Virus record (IMG/VR): IMGVR_UViG_3300025890_002227
Coordinates: 1-56,876 of that record
Reading direction: 5' to 3' (one strand)
Origin: a virus
Length of the DNA: 56,876 nt
Under the pieces are notes generated by a model that saw only the letters and a program-made list of their open reading frames with translations, had not been told where the DNA came from and did not search any database. Shown one piece after another: positions 8,342 to 14,924 of the stretch. A program made the translations under genes and the position numbers. The first letter of the stretch is position 1, and each line of letters opens with the position of its first letter.

Positions 8342-8610
8342 TTTAGTGTTATTTCTACAACGAGATCCTTGTCGCCCTTAATTATTCTATGATGGCGATT
8401 TTTGGGTATTACATAAAGGTTACCGTGCTCTAGCACAACAGGAAGTTGATTGTCTAACTGTAACTTCCAGTTAGATCCTTGTAATACACGAACTTCGCGT
8501 TCTTCACGATCACGATGCCAGCATAGTTCTTCGCTGTCTGTATCGTGTTTGAACGTTCTGTATATTGTGTATGGATTTGTATATTTTTGAGTGTATGGTT
8601 TTACCACCAC
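8338..8610 (-). CDS. Small cupin-like protein
   Basis: 90 aa single-domain cupin-like protein: 'CWHRDREEREVRVLQGSNWKL' (first strand block with WHxD/E metal-ligand-like residues) and 'LEHGNLYVIPKNRHHRII' (second block, G-x-x-Y-x-I-P-x-x-x-x-H). Metal binding by H32, E37/E39 and H72/H73 is plausible. It sits between a flavoprotein and the 8601..9554 gene with overlapping ends, so it belongs to a coupled unit. Substrate unknown. Confidence 0.68.
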   Translation of the reverse strand: MVVKPYTQKYTNPYTIYRTFKHDTDSEELCWHRDREEREVRVLQGSNWKLQLDNQLPVVLEHGNLYVIPKNRHHRIIKGDKDLVVEITLK

Positions 8611-9554
8611 TGTCCACCTTTAATACCTAGTGACTTATATCTTGGTAGTCTGCAACTCCAATAACTTGCTGTAGTTTTGTCGTTACGATTTTTGCAATCA
8701 TGTCTTGCTACAAAGTTACGAACGCGCTCAGGGTCGTCTGTTTTTACACTCATGCCCTTTGCACCAAAAGAAACTTTTTTAATATTGCCAGTCTTTGGAT
8801 TTTTAACGTATACATAAAACTTTTTAGAACCACCTCTTTTTGGCTTATTAAGTTCTACATTTTTACCGCGATAATCTGCTTCACTTAGTGATTTATTCTT
8901 TTCATAGCAATCACAATGTTCGCAGTCTGGCCCACATTCACATTCTGTTACAGGTTTTCCGCAACATGCTTTTGGACACATTTCAACACCTTCTTGAACA
9001 GACTCCATAGCATTACCTGCTTCTAGTTCTGCTCTCCAGTTTTCTTCAAACTCTTTAGCGGCGTCTTTGCGATCTTGTACGCTAAACGCATAACCAAATT
9101 CTTGTGCGTAGTTTTTAGCGGCGCGTGTTGCGTGGTACAACCATAACTTAGCGGCAAGTTCGGAATCATATACACCCTTTCTCCACTTGCGTGTTAGATT
9201 CTTCATGATTGGAACTGCGCTTTGCTGATATAGGTCACCGTCGTTGTCTGCGTAAAGGACTAGTTCGCGAACTGCGTCTGCATCTTCTTCTGCGATTTCA
9301 ATAGGAACATCTAACGAAAAAGTTTCACCTTCTACAACAATACATTGGCCAATGTCGGACTCTAATAGTTCTTGGTCTTGCCAATCAAGTTCAATTTTGC
9401 CTTCATTATATAACTGTCTTACTTGGCTGTAAAACTCTGTAAATGCTTTTGACCCTGGACGAAACAGACATTCCGTAAATGGAATACCGCGTTCAATATG
9501 TTCTTGTATTGTTTTACTTACTGTGGAATGTAGTGAAAATTCTTTTATTCGCAT
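8601..9554 (-). CDS. Phage protein with Cys-rich hinge and conserved C-terminal domain
   Basis: 317 aa. Three parts are visible: an acidic helical N-terminal region (1-190); a cysteine-rich hinge at about 192-218 ('MCPKACCGKPVTECECGPDC' and continuing) with nine cysteines and one histidine that could bind zinc; and a basic C-terminal domain ending in 'VRNFVARHDCKNRNDKTTAS' then 'YWSCR', a motif recurrent in marine T4-like phage proteins, often structural ones. A CATAAATA box at 9573..9580 and an AAAGGA ribosome site precede ATG 9554. A virion-assembly role is inferred only. Confidence 0.72.
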   Translation of the reverse strand: MRIKEFSLHSTVSKTIQEHIERGIPFTECLFRPGSKAFTEFYSQVRQLYNEGKIELDWQDQELLESDIGQCIVVEGETFSLDVPIEIAEEDADAVRELVLYADNDGDLYQQSAVPIMKNLTRKWRKGVYDSELAAKLWLYHATRAAKNYAQEFGYAFSVQDRKDAAKEFEENWRAELEAGNAMESVQEGVEMCPKACCGKPVTECECGPDCEHCDCYEKNKSLSEADYRGKNVELNKPKRGGSKKFYVYVKNPKTGNIKKVSFGAKGMSVKTDDPERVRNFVARHDCKNRNDKTTASYWSCRLPRYKSLGIKGGQWW

Positions 9555-9572
9555 GGCATAAATCCTTTTATG

Positions 9573-9580
9573 TATTTATG
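9573..9580 (-). promoter_or_regulatory. Late promoter box CATAAATA
   Basis: CATAAATA on the minus strand, 18 nt before ATG 9554. An AAAGGA ribosome-binding site lies in the short leader. Confidence 0.58.
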
Positions 9581-9594
9581 CTTCTATATAAATT

Positions 9595-10482
9595 TTAAAA
9601 GATAATATCACCACTGGTACATTTGATTCTGTTAACTGTTGTCTCTTTAGCACCGTTGAATTTCCCCACTCCGTGCGACTTAACGTATGCGGTAATAGTC
9701 ATCTTATCGCCGACATCAGGTAATGTTAGGGTGTGATAACCTGCAAAGAACTTTACAATGTTTCCGTTCTCGTCCTTGGTTGTAATCATATATGAATCAT
9801 GTTTGGATAGATATCGTTTAGAAATAACACTAAGATTAAACGAGCATCGTTTGCCTACAGTGCCAACATATTCACTAGTTTCAGACAACTTTCGTTCATA
9901 TGCGGCTTGTTTATTCCATGTCACATTAGAGAAGTATGTTTTTGGTAGCGCGGCAACTAATCCCAACTCCGTGCTGTCCATTGTCTTAGTGCTAATTAGT
10001 TTATACACCTTTTCATCAAACTCACTGAGAGTTCCCGCTATATGTTTAAATAACAACCCTTGGAAATGATTGACCATTGCTTCTGCCAGCGCACTATCTT
10101 CTTCTTTGATATGTTTGCTTTTATCATCACCTTTAAGAATATCAAACAAAGAAAAAATTATATGATCTCTGTTTGCCAGTGTTAGTACAGCTTCGGTGAC
10201 ATGAACTGGTACGCCGTTGTCATCAGCCACTACTTGACTATGATCTAAATTTACGTATGACATATATGCGTCATTACTCTTAATATGGCTCATACCGTTT
10301 TTACGATATGCGGCACACGATAACTCAATACAAAGTCTGGTGTCTAAGAATCGCTTTTTACTTCGAAGATCCTTGTAAATTTTATAAGCCACTACTGGAT
10401 TTTTAGTGCTTGATCCTTTAATTCTTTGGTTCATTTTAGTGACGTCCGCTCTTTGGTAAACACTATACTCTCCTCGGGACAC
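9595..10482 (-). CDS. Unknown protein with possible OB-fold C-terminus
   Basis: 295 aa, basic, not recognised as a family. The last 90 residues ('GKRCSFNLSVISKRYLSK', 'FFAGYHTLTLPDVGDKMTIT', 'AYVKSHGVGKFNGAKETTVN', 'RIKC') have the strand pattern seen in phage OB-fold nucleic-acid-binding domains, where 'G..Y.G...T..NRVK' closes the barrel. The N-terminal 200 residues are helical. It overlaps the upstream 10463..10690 gene by 28 nt in a cluster of small early-type genes driven by a sigma70-like promoter at 11138..11165. DNA or RNA metabolism is a reasonable guess. Confidence 0.62.
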   Translation of the reverse strand: MSRGEYSVYQRADVTKMNQRIKGSSTKNPVVAYKIYKDLRSKKRFLDTRLCIELSCAAYRKNGMSHIKSNDAYMSYVNLDHSQVVADDNGVPVHVTEAVLTLANRDHIIFSLFDILKGDDKSKHIKEEDSALAEAMVNHFQGLLFKHIAGTLSEFDEKVYKLISTKTMDSTELGLVAALPKTYFSNVTWNKQAAYERKLSETSEYVGTVGKRCSFNLSVISKRYLSKHDSYMITTKDENGNIVKFFAGYHTLTLPDVGDKMTITAYVKSHGVGKFNGAKETTVNRIKCTSGDIIF

Positions 10483-10690
10483 CGTAACGGCCGTCTAATG
10501 TAAAAATGTATCTCTGCCCATTTACACCATAAGAGGCAGTCATACGAATTGGTGTATCGAATCCAGAGGTTTCTTTTTGGGTGTTAAAAATATGAAGGGC
10601 GTCCATTAAAGAATCCTCATATACTTTGGTCTCTCGAGGACTACCAGCGATGTTGCGATACTGTATTGTCCAATAATCTTTCTTATTCAT
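10463..10690 (-). CDS. Small protein of unknown function (75 aa)
   Basis: 75 aa, one small alpha/beta domain ('DYWTIQYRNIAGSPRETKVY', 'YIFTLDGRYGVPRRV'). A good ribosome site (AAGGAGC) precedes ATG 10690. Second of four overlapping early-type genes. No family recognised. Confidence 0.6.
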   Translation of the reverse strand: MNKKDYWTIQYRNIAGSPRETKVYEDSLMDALHIFNTQKETSGFDTPIRMTASYGVNGQRYIFTLDGRYGVPRRV

Positions 10691-10701
10691 TATTATGCTC
10701 C

Positions 10702-10848
10702 TTAAAGTGATTTGATAAGTTCATTAACTTCGTCTTGAATAAATGGTTCGGCTTCAACAGCCCACAAAACAAAGTTAATCTTGTCATGAGATACTTCTTC
10801 GTTACATGCCTCAATTAACTTCTTTGCTAATTCTTCTACCTTAACCAT
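10702..10848 (-). CDS. Small acidic helical protein (48 aa)
   Basis: ATG 10848 to TAA 10702, 48 aa beginning MVKVEELAKKLIEACNEEVS and largely helical and acidic. The start overlaps the end of 10841..11104 by 8 nt and the stop lies 12 nt from the next ribosome site/start, so it fits the operon exactly. Function unknown. Confidence 0.62.
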   Translation of the reverse strand: MVKVEELAKKLIEACNEEVSHDKINFVLWAVEAEPFIQDEVNELIKSL

Positions 10849-11104
10849 TTAAGTCATACTCCCAGTTCTTTTTAGTATACCATTTCTCTACTACAGGCAA
10901 TCCGAATTCGTCTTCGTCTACGGAAATGTAAGCGACAGTCTTTTTGACATTGGCGTAGCGGTATCCATCGTCTACCCAAACCTTATGGGCAAACTCTTTA
11001 CAAAAGTCAAAGTCGTCGTCGTTGACGGAGTATTCGAAATAGTTGCCTTCTTCCTTTTCAATGAAGCAACCAATTGGATCTTTGGTAAATTTGTAGTATG
11101 CCAT
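10841..11104 (-). CDS. Small acidic protein, first gene of early-type operon
   Basis: 87 aa, rich in Asp/Tyr/Lys ('YFEYSVNDDDFDFCKEFAHK'). It follows a sigma70-like promoter (11138..11165) and the conserved upstream box at 11180..11197, with a short leader carrying a GGGAAAGA ribosome site. Likely an early protein acting on host functions (inference). No family recognised. Confidence 0.62.
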   Translation of the reverse strand: MAYYKFTKDPIGCFIEKEEGNYFEYSVNDDDFDFCKEFAHKVWVDDGYRYANVKKTVAYISVDEDEFGLPVVEKWYTKKNWEYDLNG

Positions 11105-11137
11105 TTATCTTTCCCTGTTTCTTTAGCGTATATATAC

Positions 11138-11165
11138 ATTATACAGTATCTGACTAAAAAGTCAC
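11138..11165 (-). promoter_or_regulatory. Sigma70-like promoter GTGACT-16-TATAAT
   Basis: Minus-strand -10 TATAAT (11138-11143) and -35 GTGACT (11160-11165) with 16-nt spacing. It drives the 9595-11104 gene group. Confidence 0.75.
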
Positions 11166-11179
11166 GAAAAAAAGTAACG

Positions 11180-11197
11180 TAAGTGTTTGATTTTAAA
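11180..11197 (-). promoter_or_regulatory. Upstream promoter box, copy 1
   Basis: Plus-strand text TAAGTGTTTGATTTTAAA; identical at 17 of 18 positions to 41473..41490 and clearly related to 54660..54677. In all three, the box starts exactly 19 nt before the -35 element, so it is probably a binding site for a regulator or an RNA-polymerase contact. Confidence 0.7.
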
Positions 11198-11228
11198 GGA
11201 AAATAAAAAATTTAATAAATTTTAATGC

Positions 11229-12359
11229 TTATTTTTGTAAATATTGTAAATATTTGAATATATCTGTGCGATCTTTGTAGACCCTAGGTATAGAATTAAT
11301 TATTTCAGTAAATTCTTGATAGCAGGGATGTAGTTTTGATAAAATATTTTTTTCTGTATATTCTGCATCGGACCAGTGAGAGGGTTTTCTTAAAGGTATA
11401 AAATATACATTATCTATACCAATATCGCCTAAAAATAACTTTAAAATTTTAGGTATTTCTCGAAAGTTGTCTTTTTGCAATACGAACGCGCCCATGACTG
11501 TGGGTCTATTAGGAAGTTGCATTAACCAATTTATATTGCTTAAAAGTTGATTCCAACTACTTCCAGTTCTTAATCGTTCATGTGTTTCCTTAGTTCCTGC
11601 ATCAATGCTGATGTTAATATTGGCAATAGAATCTTTTATTTTTAATGTGGGAATAATCGACTTCATCATTAGTCCATTGGTTTTGAAACTATATCGATGC
11701 TCCGAGTTATATTCTAATTTGTCAATGCAATTTTTTACTGATTGACTGAAAAATGCATCACCACTTGCTCCAAATTCAATTTGTGCAGGCTTTTTATAAT
11801 TGTTAATTAATTGTACTACTTTTTTATCAAGTTCTTTTATATCATTAAAATTTCTAGCAATAGTCTTGTATCTCTTTGCAACATTGTACACTGATTCTTT
11901 TCCGTGTTTCTGTATAGCTTTATATATAAGATCAGTATTGCTAAATTTGTCACTATTAAATAGTACGTTGCCTACAGTTTTTGTATAGTTTGATAATGGG
12001 TATAAACGGCAACTAGGGCATTCTAAATTACAACTATCATCATAACCGACCACTATTTTAATTTCTTCTGGTTTTGTACCATCTACACCTTTCATTAACG
12101 TTTTATCATGGGTTTTGTCAAACCCGCAAAGAAGGTTACCACTAAGTGGAATCTTAACACAATGCTCAAATGTTTTAGAAATAGTGGTTGAATGTATAAC
12201 TTTTTTAGCCAATTCAAGTTGATGAACTTCTTCAAACGAATCTATATCTAAAATGTTGCCTACGACTTTAGGTAGATATTCGGAACAACCACAAAGATAT
12301 ATATCTCCGTTGGTTTCAATCTCGATAATTTGTTTTGGTATTAAGCAACATCCTGTCAT
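11229..12359 (-). CDS. Radical SAM protein with N-terminal Cys-rich segment
   Basis: 376 aa. The 4Fe-4S radical-SAM motif is C110-N-L-E-C114-P-S-C117 (CxxxCxxC), followed by 'IEFGASGDAFF' and 'FKTNGLM' typical of the TIM-barrel core and 'NISIDAGTKETHERLR', a SAM-binding strand found in peptide-modifying members. An N-terminal cluster (C4, C5, C23, C25) plus C67 and C78 could hold an extra cluster, as in SPASM/twitch proteins but at the opposite end. It ends in a strong terminator-free AT region; an attenuator-type hairpin (12372..12400) lies just upstream of its start. Substrate unknown; modification of a peptide or surface molecule is possible. Confidence 0.8.
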   Translation of the reverse strand: MTGCCLIPKQIIEIETNGDIYLCGCSEYLPKVVGNILDIDSFEEVHQLELAKKVIHSTTISKTFEHCVKIPLSGNLLCGFDKTHDKTLMKGVDGTKPEEIKIVVGYDDSCNLECPSCRLYPLSNYTKTVGNVLFNSDKFSNTDLIYKAIQKHGKESVYNVAKRYKTIARNFNDIKELDKKVVQLINNYKKPAQIEFGASGDAFFSQSVKNCIDKLEYNSEHRYSFKTNGLMMKSIIPTLKIKDSIANINISIDAGTKETHERLRTGSSWNQLLSNINWLMQLPNRPTVMGAFVLQKDNFREIPKILKLFLGDIGIDNVYFIPLRKPSHWSDAEYTEKNILSKLHPCYQEFTEIINSIPRVYKDRTDIFKYLQYLQK

Positions 12360-12371
12360 AATTCGATTTTC

Positions 12372-12400
12372 TTATAAAAGAAGAGCCCCTATAGGGGCTC
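12372..12400 (-). terminator. Rho-independent terminator
   Basis: GAGCCCC-TATA-GGGGCTC palindrome (12383-12400) followed on the minus strand by TTCTTTT. It ends the 12428-14159 structural group and isolates the radical SAM gene. Confidence 0.85.
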
Positions 12401-12427
12401 CCCATTATGAATTTTGTTAAATTCTGC

Positions 12428-12544
12428 TTATTTTTCTGAGCCTTCGCCTACGAAAGGAATGAGTTCCCACAAACCTTGTGATTCGCCCCATAATGCGATG
12501 GCAATGACAGCTACTACGCCAATTATAAAATATTTCTTATTCAT
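12428..12544 (-). CDS. Small single-pass membrane protein (38 aa)
   Basis: ATG 12544 to TAA 12428. A 38-aa protein with a hydrophobic helix (residues 5-18, 'YFIIGVVAVIAIAL') and a short acidic tail. The ribosome site GGAGAT is well placed, and the start overlaps the previous gene by 8 nt. It lies immediately before a terminator at the end of a late-type gene group. Could be a lysis-timing or virion membrane peptide; function unknown. Confidence 0.65.
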   Translation of the reverse strand: MNKKYFIIGVVAVIAIALWGESQGLWELIPFVGEGSEK

Positions 12545-13424
12545 TGTTATCTCCTAATTTATTTCTCATAATGTTTAAAACATTATCTGAGTAGTTACCG
12601 AACAAATCCGTAATAAATGCTTTTTGTTGATCGTTACTTAACATAGGAAATCGTTGACGAATTTCAGTGGCGCTTGTTGCTGGCTCACCTAATACATTAA
12701 ATTTGGTTGTTGGTACAGTAGTCACATAACTATGGTGTTCTAGTGACCTTGCGTTATCCCACCCATTCCATTTTTGCATATGCGCTGGTTGACCATCTTT
12801 CTTAAGATTTGGACCTTTTGTGGGGAAATTGAATCTTGGATCTTCTGCCATGTCTTTTTCACTTACTACGTATAACACAACAGTATTGTTCATATTATAT
12901 TTGTTTGTAATCTCTTCTGCAACATATGGTTGTCTTGTTTGAACTACAGCATTAGGATTAATGCCTGTTAGTTTCATCATCTCTAGTTTTTCGGCAAAAG
13001 AAAAAGGAGATTTGTTAGGTTCTGTTTTACCGCTAGTGGCAACGTAAACGTCAGCAATACCGCCGTATTGCTTTTTTAGGGTATTATAAACTCCAGCATG
13101 TCCTTTGTGGAAAGGATGGAATCTGCCTGGATAAACCACAACTAATTTTTCGTTTGTTGCTTCTGTTAGACTTGCTTGTATTTCAAAGTCTTGTATGTTA
13201 ATTTGTTCTACTATGAGGTCAATTTGTTCGTCTGTGAGATCTTCTGATAACGCAATCTCTACAACACTACCCTCAGGTGTGTCATATTCAACCAAGTCAA
13301 TATAATCATTTTCGTTGTCGGATTCGGTAATTACTGAATCAGTATGCGTTGCTACTACTGAGGCAAACTCAGCAATAGACTTATTGTTTAGATCGTTTGA
13401 TATTAGACGAATAAAGTTACTCAT
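12537..13424 (-). CDS. Nucleotidyltransferase-fold protein (NMNAT/cytidylyltransferase-like)
   Basis: 295 aa. After a 90-aa acidic N-terminal extension comes 'VVVYPGRFHPFHKGHAGVYN' with the HxGH-class nucleotide-binding motif (PFHKGH, 104-109), and near the end 'SATEIRQRF' (251-259), the ISSTxxR-type phosphate-binding motif. This pair defines the nucleotidyltransferase superfamily that includes NadM/NMNAT and CoaD; the exact donor/acceptor is uncertain. It overlaps both neighbours: the membrane peptide gene and the structural gene 13424..13993 (1 nt). The context suggests it is expressed late and could be packaged in the virion; NAD metabolism is the alternative. Confidence 0.8.
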   Translation of the reverse strand: MSNFIRLISNDLNNKSIAEFASVVATHTDSVITESDNENDYIDLVEYDTPEGSVVEIALSEDLTDEQIDLIVEQINIQDFEIQASLTEATNEKLVVVYPGRFHPFHKGHAGVYNTLKKQYGGIADVYVATSGKTEPNKSPFSFAEKLEMMKLTGINPNAVVQTRQPYVAEEITNKYNMNNTVVLYVVSEKDMAEDPRFNFPTKGPNLKKDGQPAHMQKWNGWDNARSLEHHSYVTTVPTTKFNVLGEPATSATEIRQRFPMLSNDQQKAFITDLFGNYSDNVLNIMRNKLGDNNE

Positions 13425-13993
13425 TAGAAATTATATAATATTTTAGTAACAGAGCCTTCGGTCATACCAGTAACAACAGCTCTTACCCAGATAAAGTTTC
13501 CTGTAAAGTTATATCCTGTTGTGGATGTCTCAGCAGTGGCATACGTGGCAGTTGTGCCAGTAATATCAAACCAATCACTTACAGTAGGTTCTTTTACCAA
13601 CGTTCCTTGTATTTTTACTGTTCCTACAAAGGCATTTAGTGTATATGCCGCTGTATGTAGGCCGTCAGTGTATCCATAGTATCCGTCTGCTTTTTGTTTT
13701 GTTCCAGTAGTTCCTTGGTAGTCTACCACAATAGTTGCGCCTTCTACTTCAGTTGTTACATCTTCTAGCACGGTCATTGTTGTTGCTGTAGATGTTCCAC
13801 TTACAGTGTAAGTTCCATCATTACTTCCGCTACCTGTTATAACAACAATATCACCATCAGTGAAGTCACTGAAAGCAATAATGCCCGTATCGCTTGTTAC
13901 CAGTGTTTTATTAACAGCGTTAAATGCAACCACTGCGCCTGTCTTATTAGCAACATGTGATGTATTAGGAAGAAGTGTTAAACTGTTTGACAT
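13424..13993 (-). CDS. Probable virion structural protein, beta-rich
   Basis: 189 aa, Thr/Gly/Val-rich and Cys-free, with 'GDIVVITGSGSNDGTYTVSG' (a repeated motif in phage tail and decoration proteins) and 'SDWFDITGTTATYATAETST'. The C-terminal 'NFIWVRAVVTGMTEGSVTKI' resembles neck/fibre-associated domains in marine myophages. No catalytic features. Between a small helical protein and the nucleotidyltransferase, all nearly overlapping. Confidence 0.7.
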   Translation of the reverse strand: MSNSLTLLPNTSHVANKTGAVVAFNAVNKTLVTSDTGIIAFSDFTDGDIVVITGSGSNDGTYTVSGTSTATTMTVLEDVTTEVEGATIVVDYQGTTGTKQKADGYYGYTDGLHTAAYTLNAFVGTVKIQGTLVKEPTVSDWFDITGTTATYATAETSTTGYNFTGNFIWVRAVVTGMTEGSVTKILYNF

Positions 13994-13994
13994 A

Positions 13995-14159
13995 TTATTC
14001 TCTTATTATTTCTATTAGTTTTCCGGCGCCAACTAGTTCTGCTACGATCGCTTCTAATCCACTTAAAACTTCATCGTTCATTATAGGATCAATTTGAGCA
14101 TCATCTTTGAGCAATTCGCTAACTTTGATGACAACCATGTCTTCGTTGATTTTGGCCAT
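13995..14159 (-). CDS. Small acidic helical protein (54 aa)
   Basis: ATG 14159 to TAA 13995, 54 aa beginning MAKINEDMVVIKVSELLKDD, ending 'LVGAGKLIEIIRE'. A GGAGAA ribosome site and a GATAAATA box (14184..14191) precede it, and its stop is 1 nt from the next start, so it heads a late structural operon. Function unknown; small phage chaperone or accessory virion protein is possible. Confidence 0.7.
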   Translation of the reverse strand: MAKINEDMVVIKVSELLKDDAQIDPIMNDEVLSGLEAIVAELVGAGKLIEIIRE

Positions 14160-14183
14160 TTTTGTTCTCCGACTTGTATATTA

Positions 14184-14191
14184 TATTTATC
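14184..14191 (-). promoter_or_regulatory. Late promoter box GATAAATA
   Basis: Minus-strand GATAAATA 24 nt upstream of ATG 14159; heads the 12428-14159 gene group. Confidence 0.55.
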
Positions 14192-14200
14192 GTTAATATA

Positions 14201-14920
14201 CTATAAATCGGACTCGAGAACATACCTGACAACACGCTTTGGGCACTTGGTTAAAAACATATTGCACATTGTTAAGGTGGATTCGTCCTCAACATATAAA
14301 AAACCTTGATCTAAGTATAACCCTGGTGATTTAAAATACTTTTCAGTCTTTCTAGAGAACTTTACAGCATTGCCTTGTGCGTTACCCCATTCATACAATT
14401 GCTTTGGTATTGAATGTGATGTGGAATAGTTATTAATAATTACCTTGTATTTGTATCTGTTATGCGGCAAATTGCTAACAACCATTACATTTTTTCCTTC
14501 TAATAACGCAGGAATGCATTTTTCATTAGGACGAGATACACTAATCAATGCATTTGGAAATGCTTCTTCCATTCTAGTATGTGATTCTAAATCGTTTGAG
14601 AATATACTTACTCGAGGATCTTGTATACGAATAAAAAGGTCCTTTGACAATCTTGCATCTCCAGTTAAATTTGCAAACTTTAATATATCTTCTTTATTTT
14701 CATAGTATGATTCAACAAACCGGCTATATAAAGCACGTTTCCATCCTACTTCTTTAAGATCCTGTACGTTTGCCTCTATCTCTGATTCACTATAATAGTG
14801 GCGTAATACATGTATGCCTGGAATAATAAAGATAGACTTGTATAGGTATTTGTTATACCATAATTGGTAAGATTGTTCTATTTTTACAGAACCATTTATA
14901 TTTTTATTGATGCTTCTCAT
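14201..14920 (-). CDS. Unknown phage protein (239 aa)
   Basis: 239 aa, alpha/beta pattern without a recognised motif. A central 'RIQDPRVSIFSNDLESHTRM' and 'NEKCIPALLEGKNVMVVSNLP' resemble nucleotide- or sugar-binding folds but no diagnostic residues are present. It is 4 nt downstream of the clpA gene, so it could be co-expressed with the proteostasis group. Function not assigned. Confidence 0.6.
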   Translation of the reverse strand: MRSINKNINGSVKIEQSYQLWYNKYLYKSIFIIPGIHVLRHYYSESEIEANVQDLKEVGWKRALYSRFVESYYENKEDILKFANLTGDARLSKDLFIRIQDPRVSIFSNDLESHTRMEEAFPNALISVSRPNEKCIPALLEGKNVMVVSNLPHNRYKYKVIINNYSTSHSIPKQLYEWGNAQGNAVKFSRKTEKYFKSPGLYLDQGFLYVEDESTLTMCNMFLTKCPKRVVRYVLESDL

Positions 14921-14924
14921 TTTC

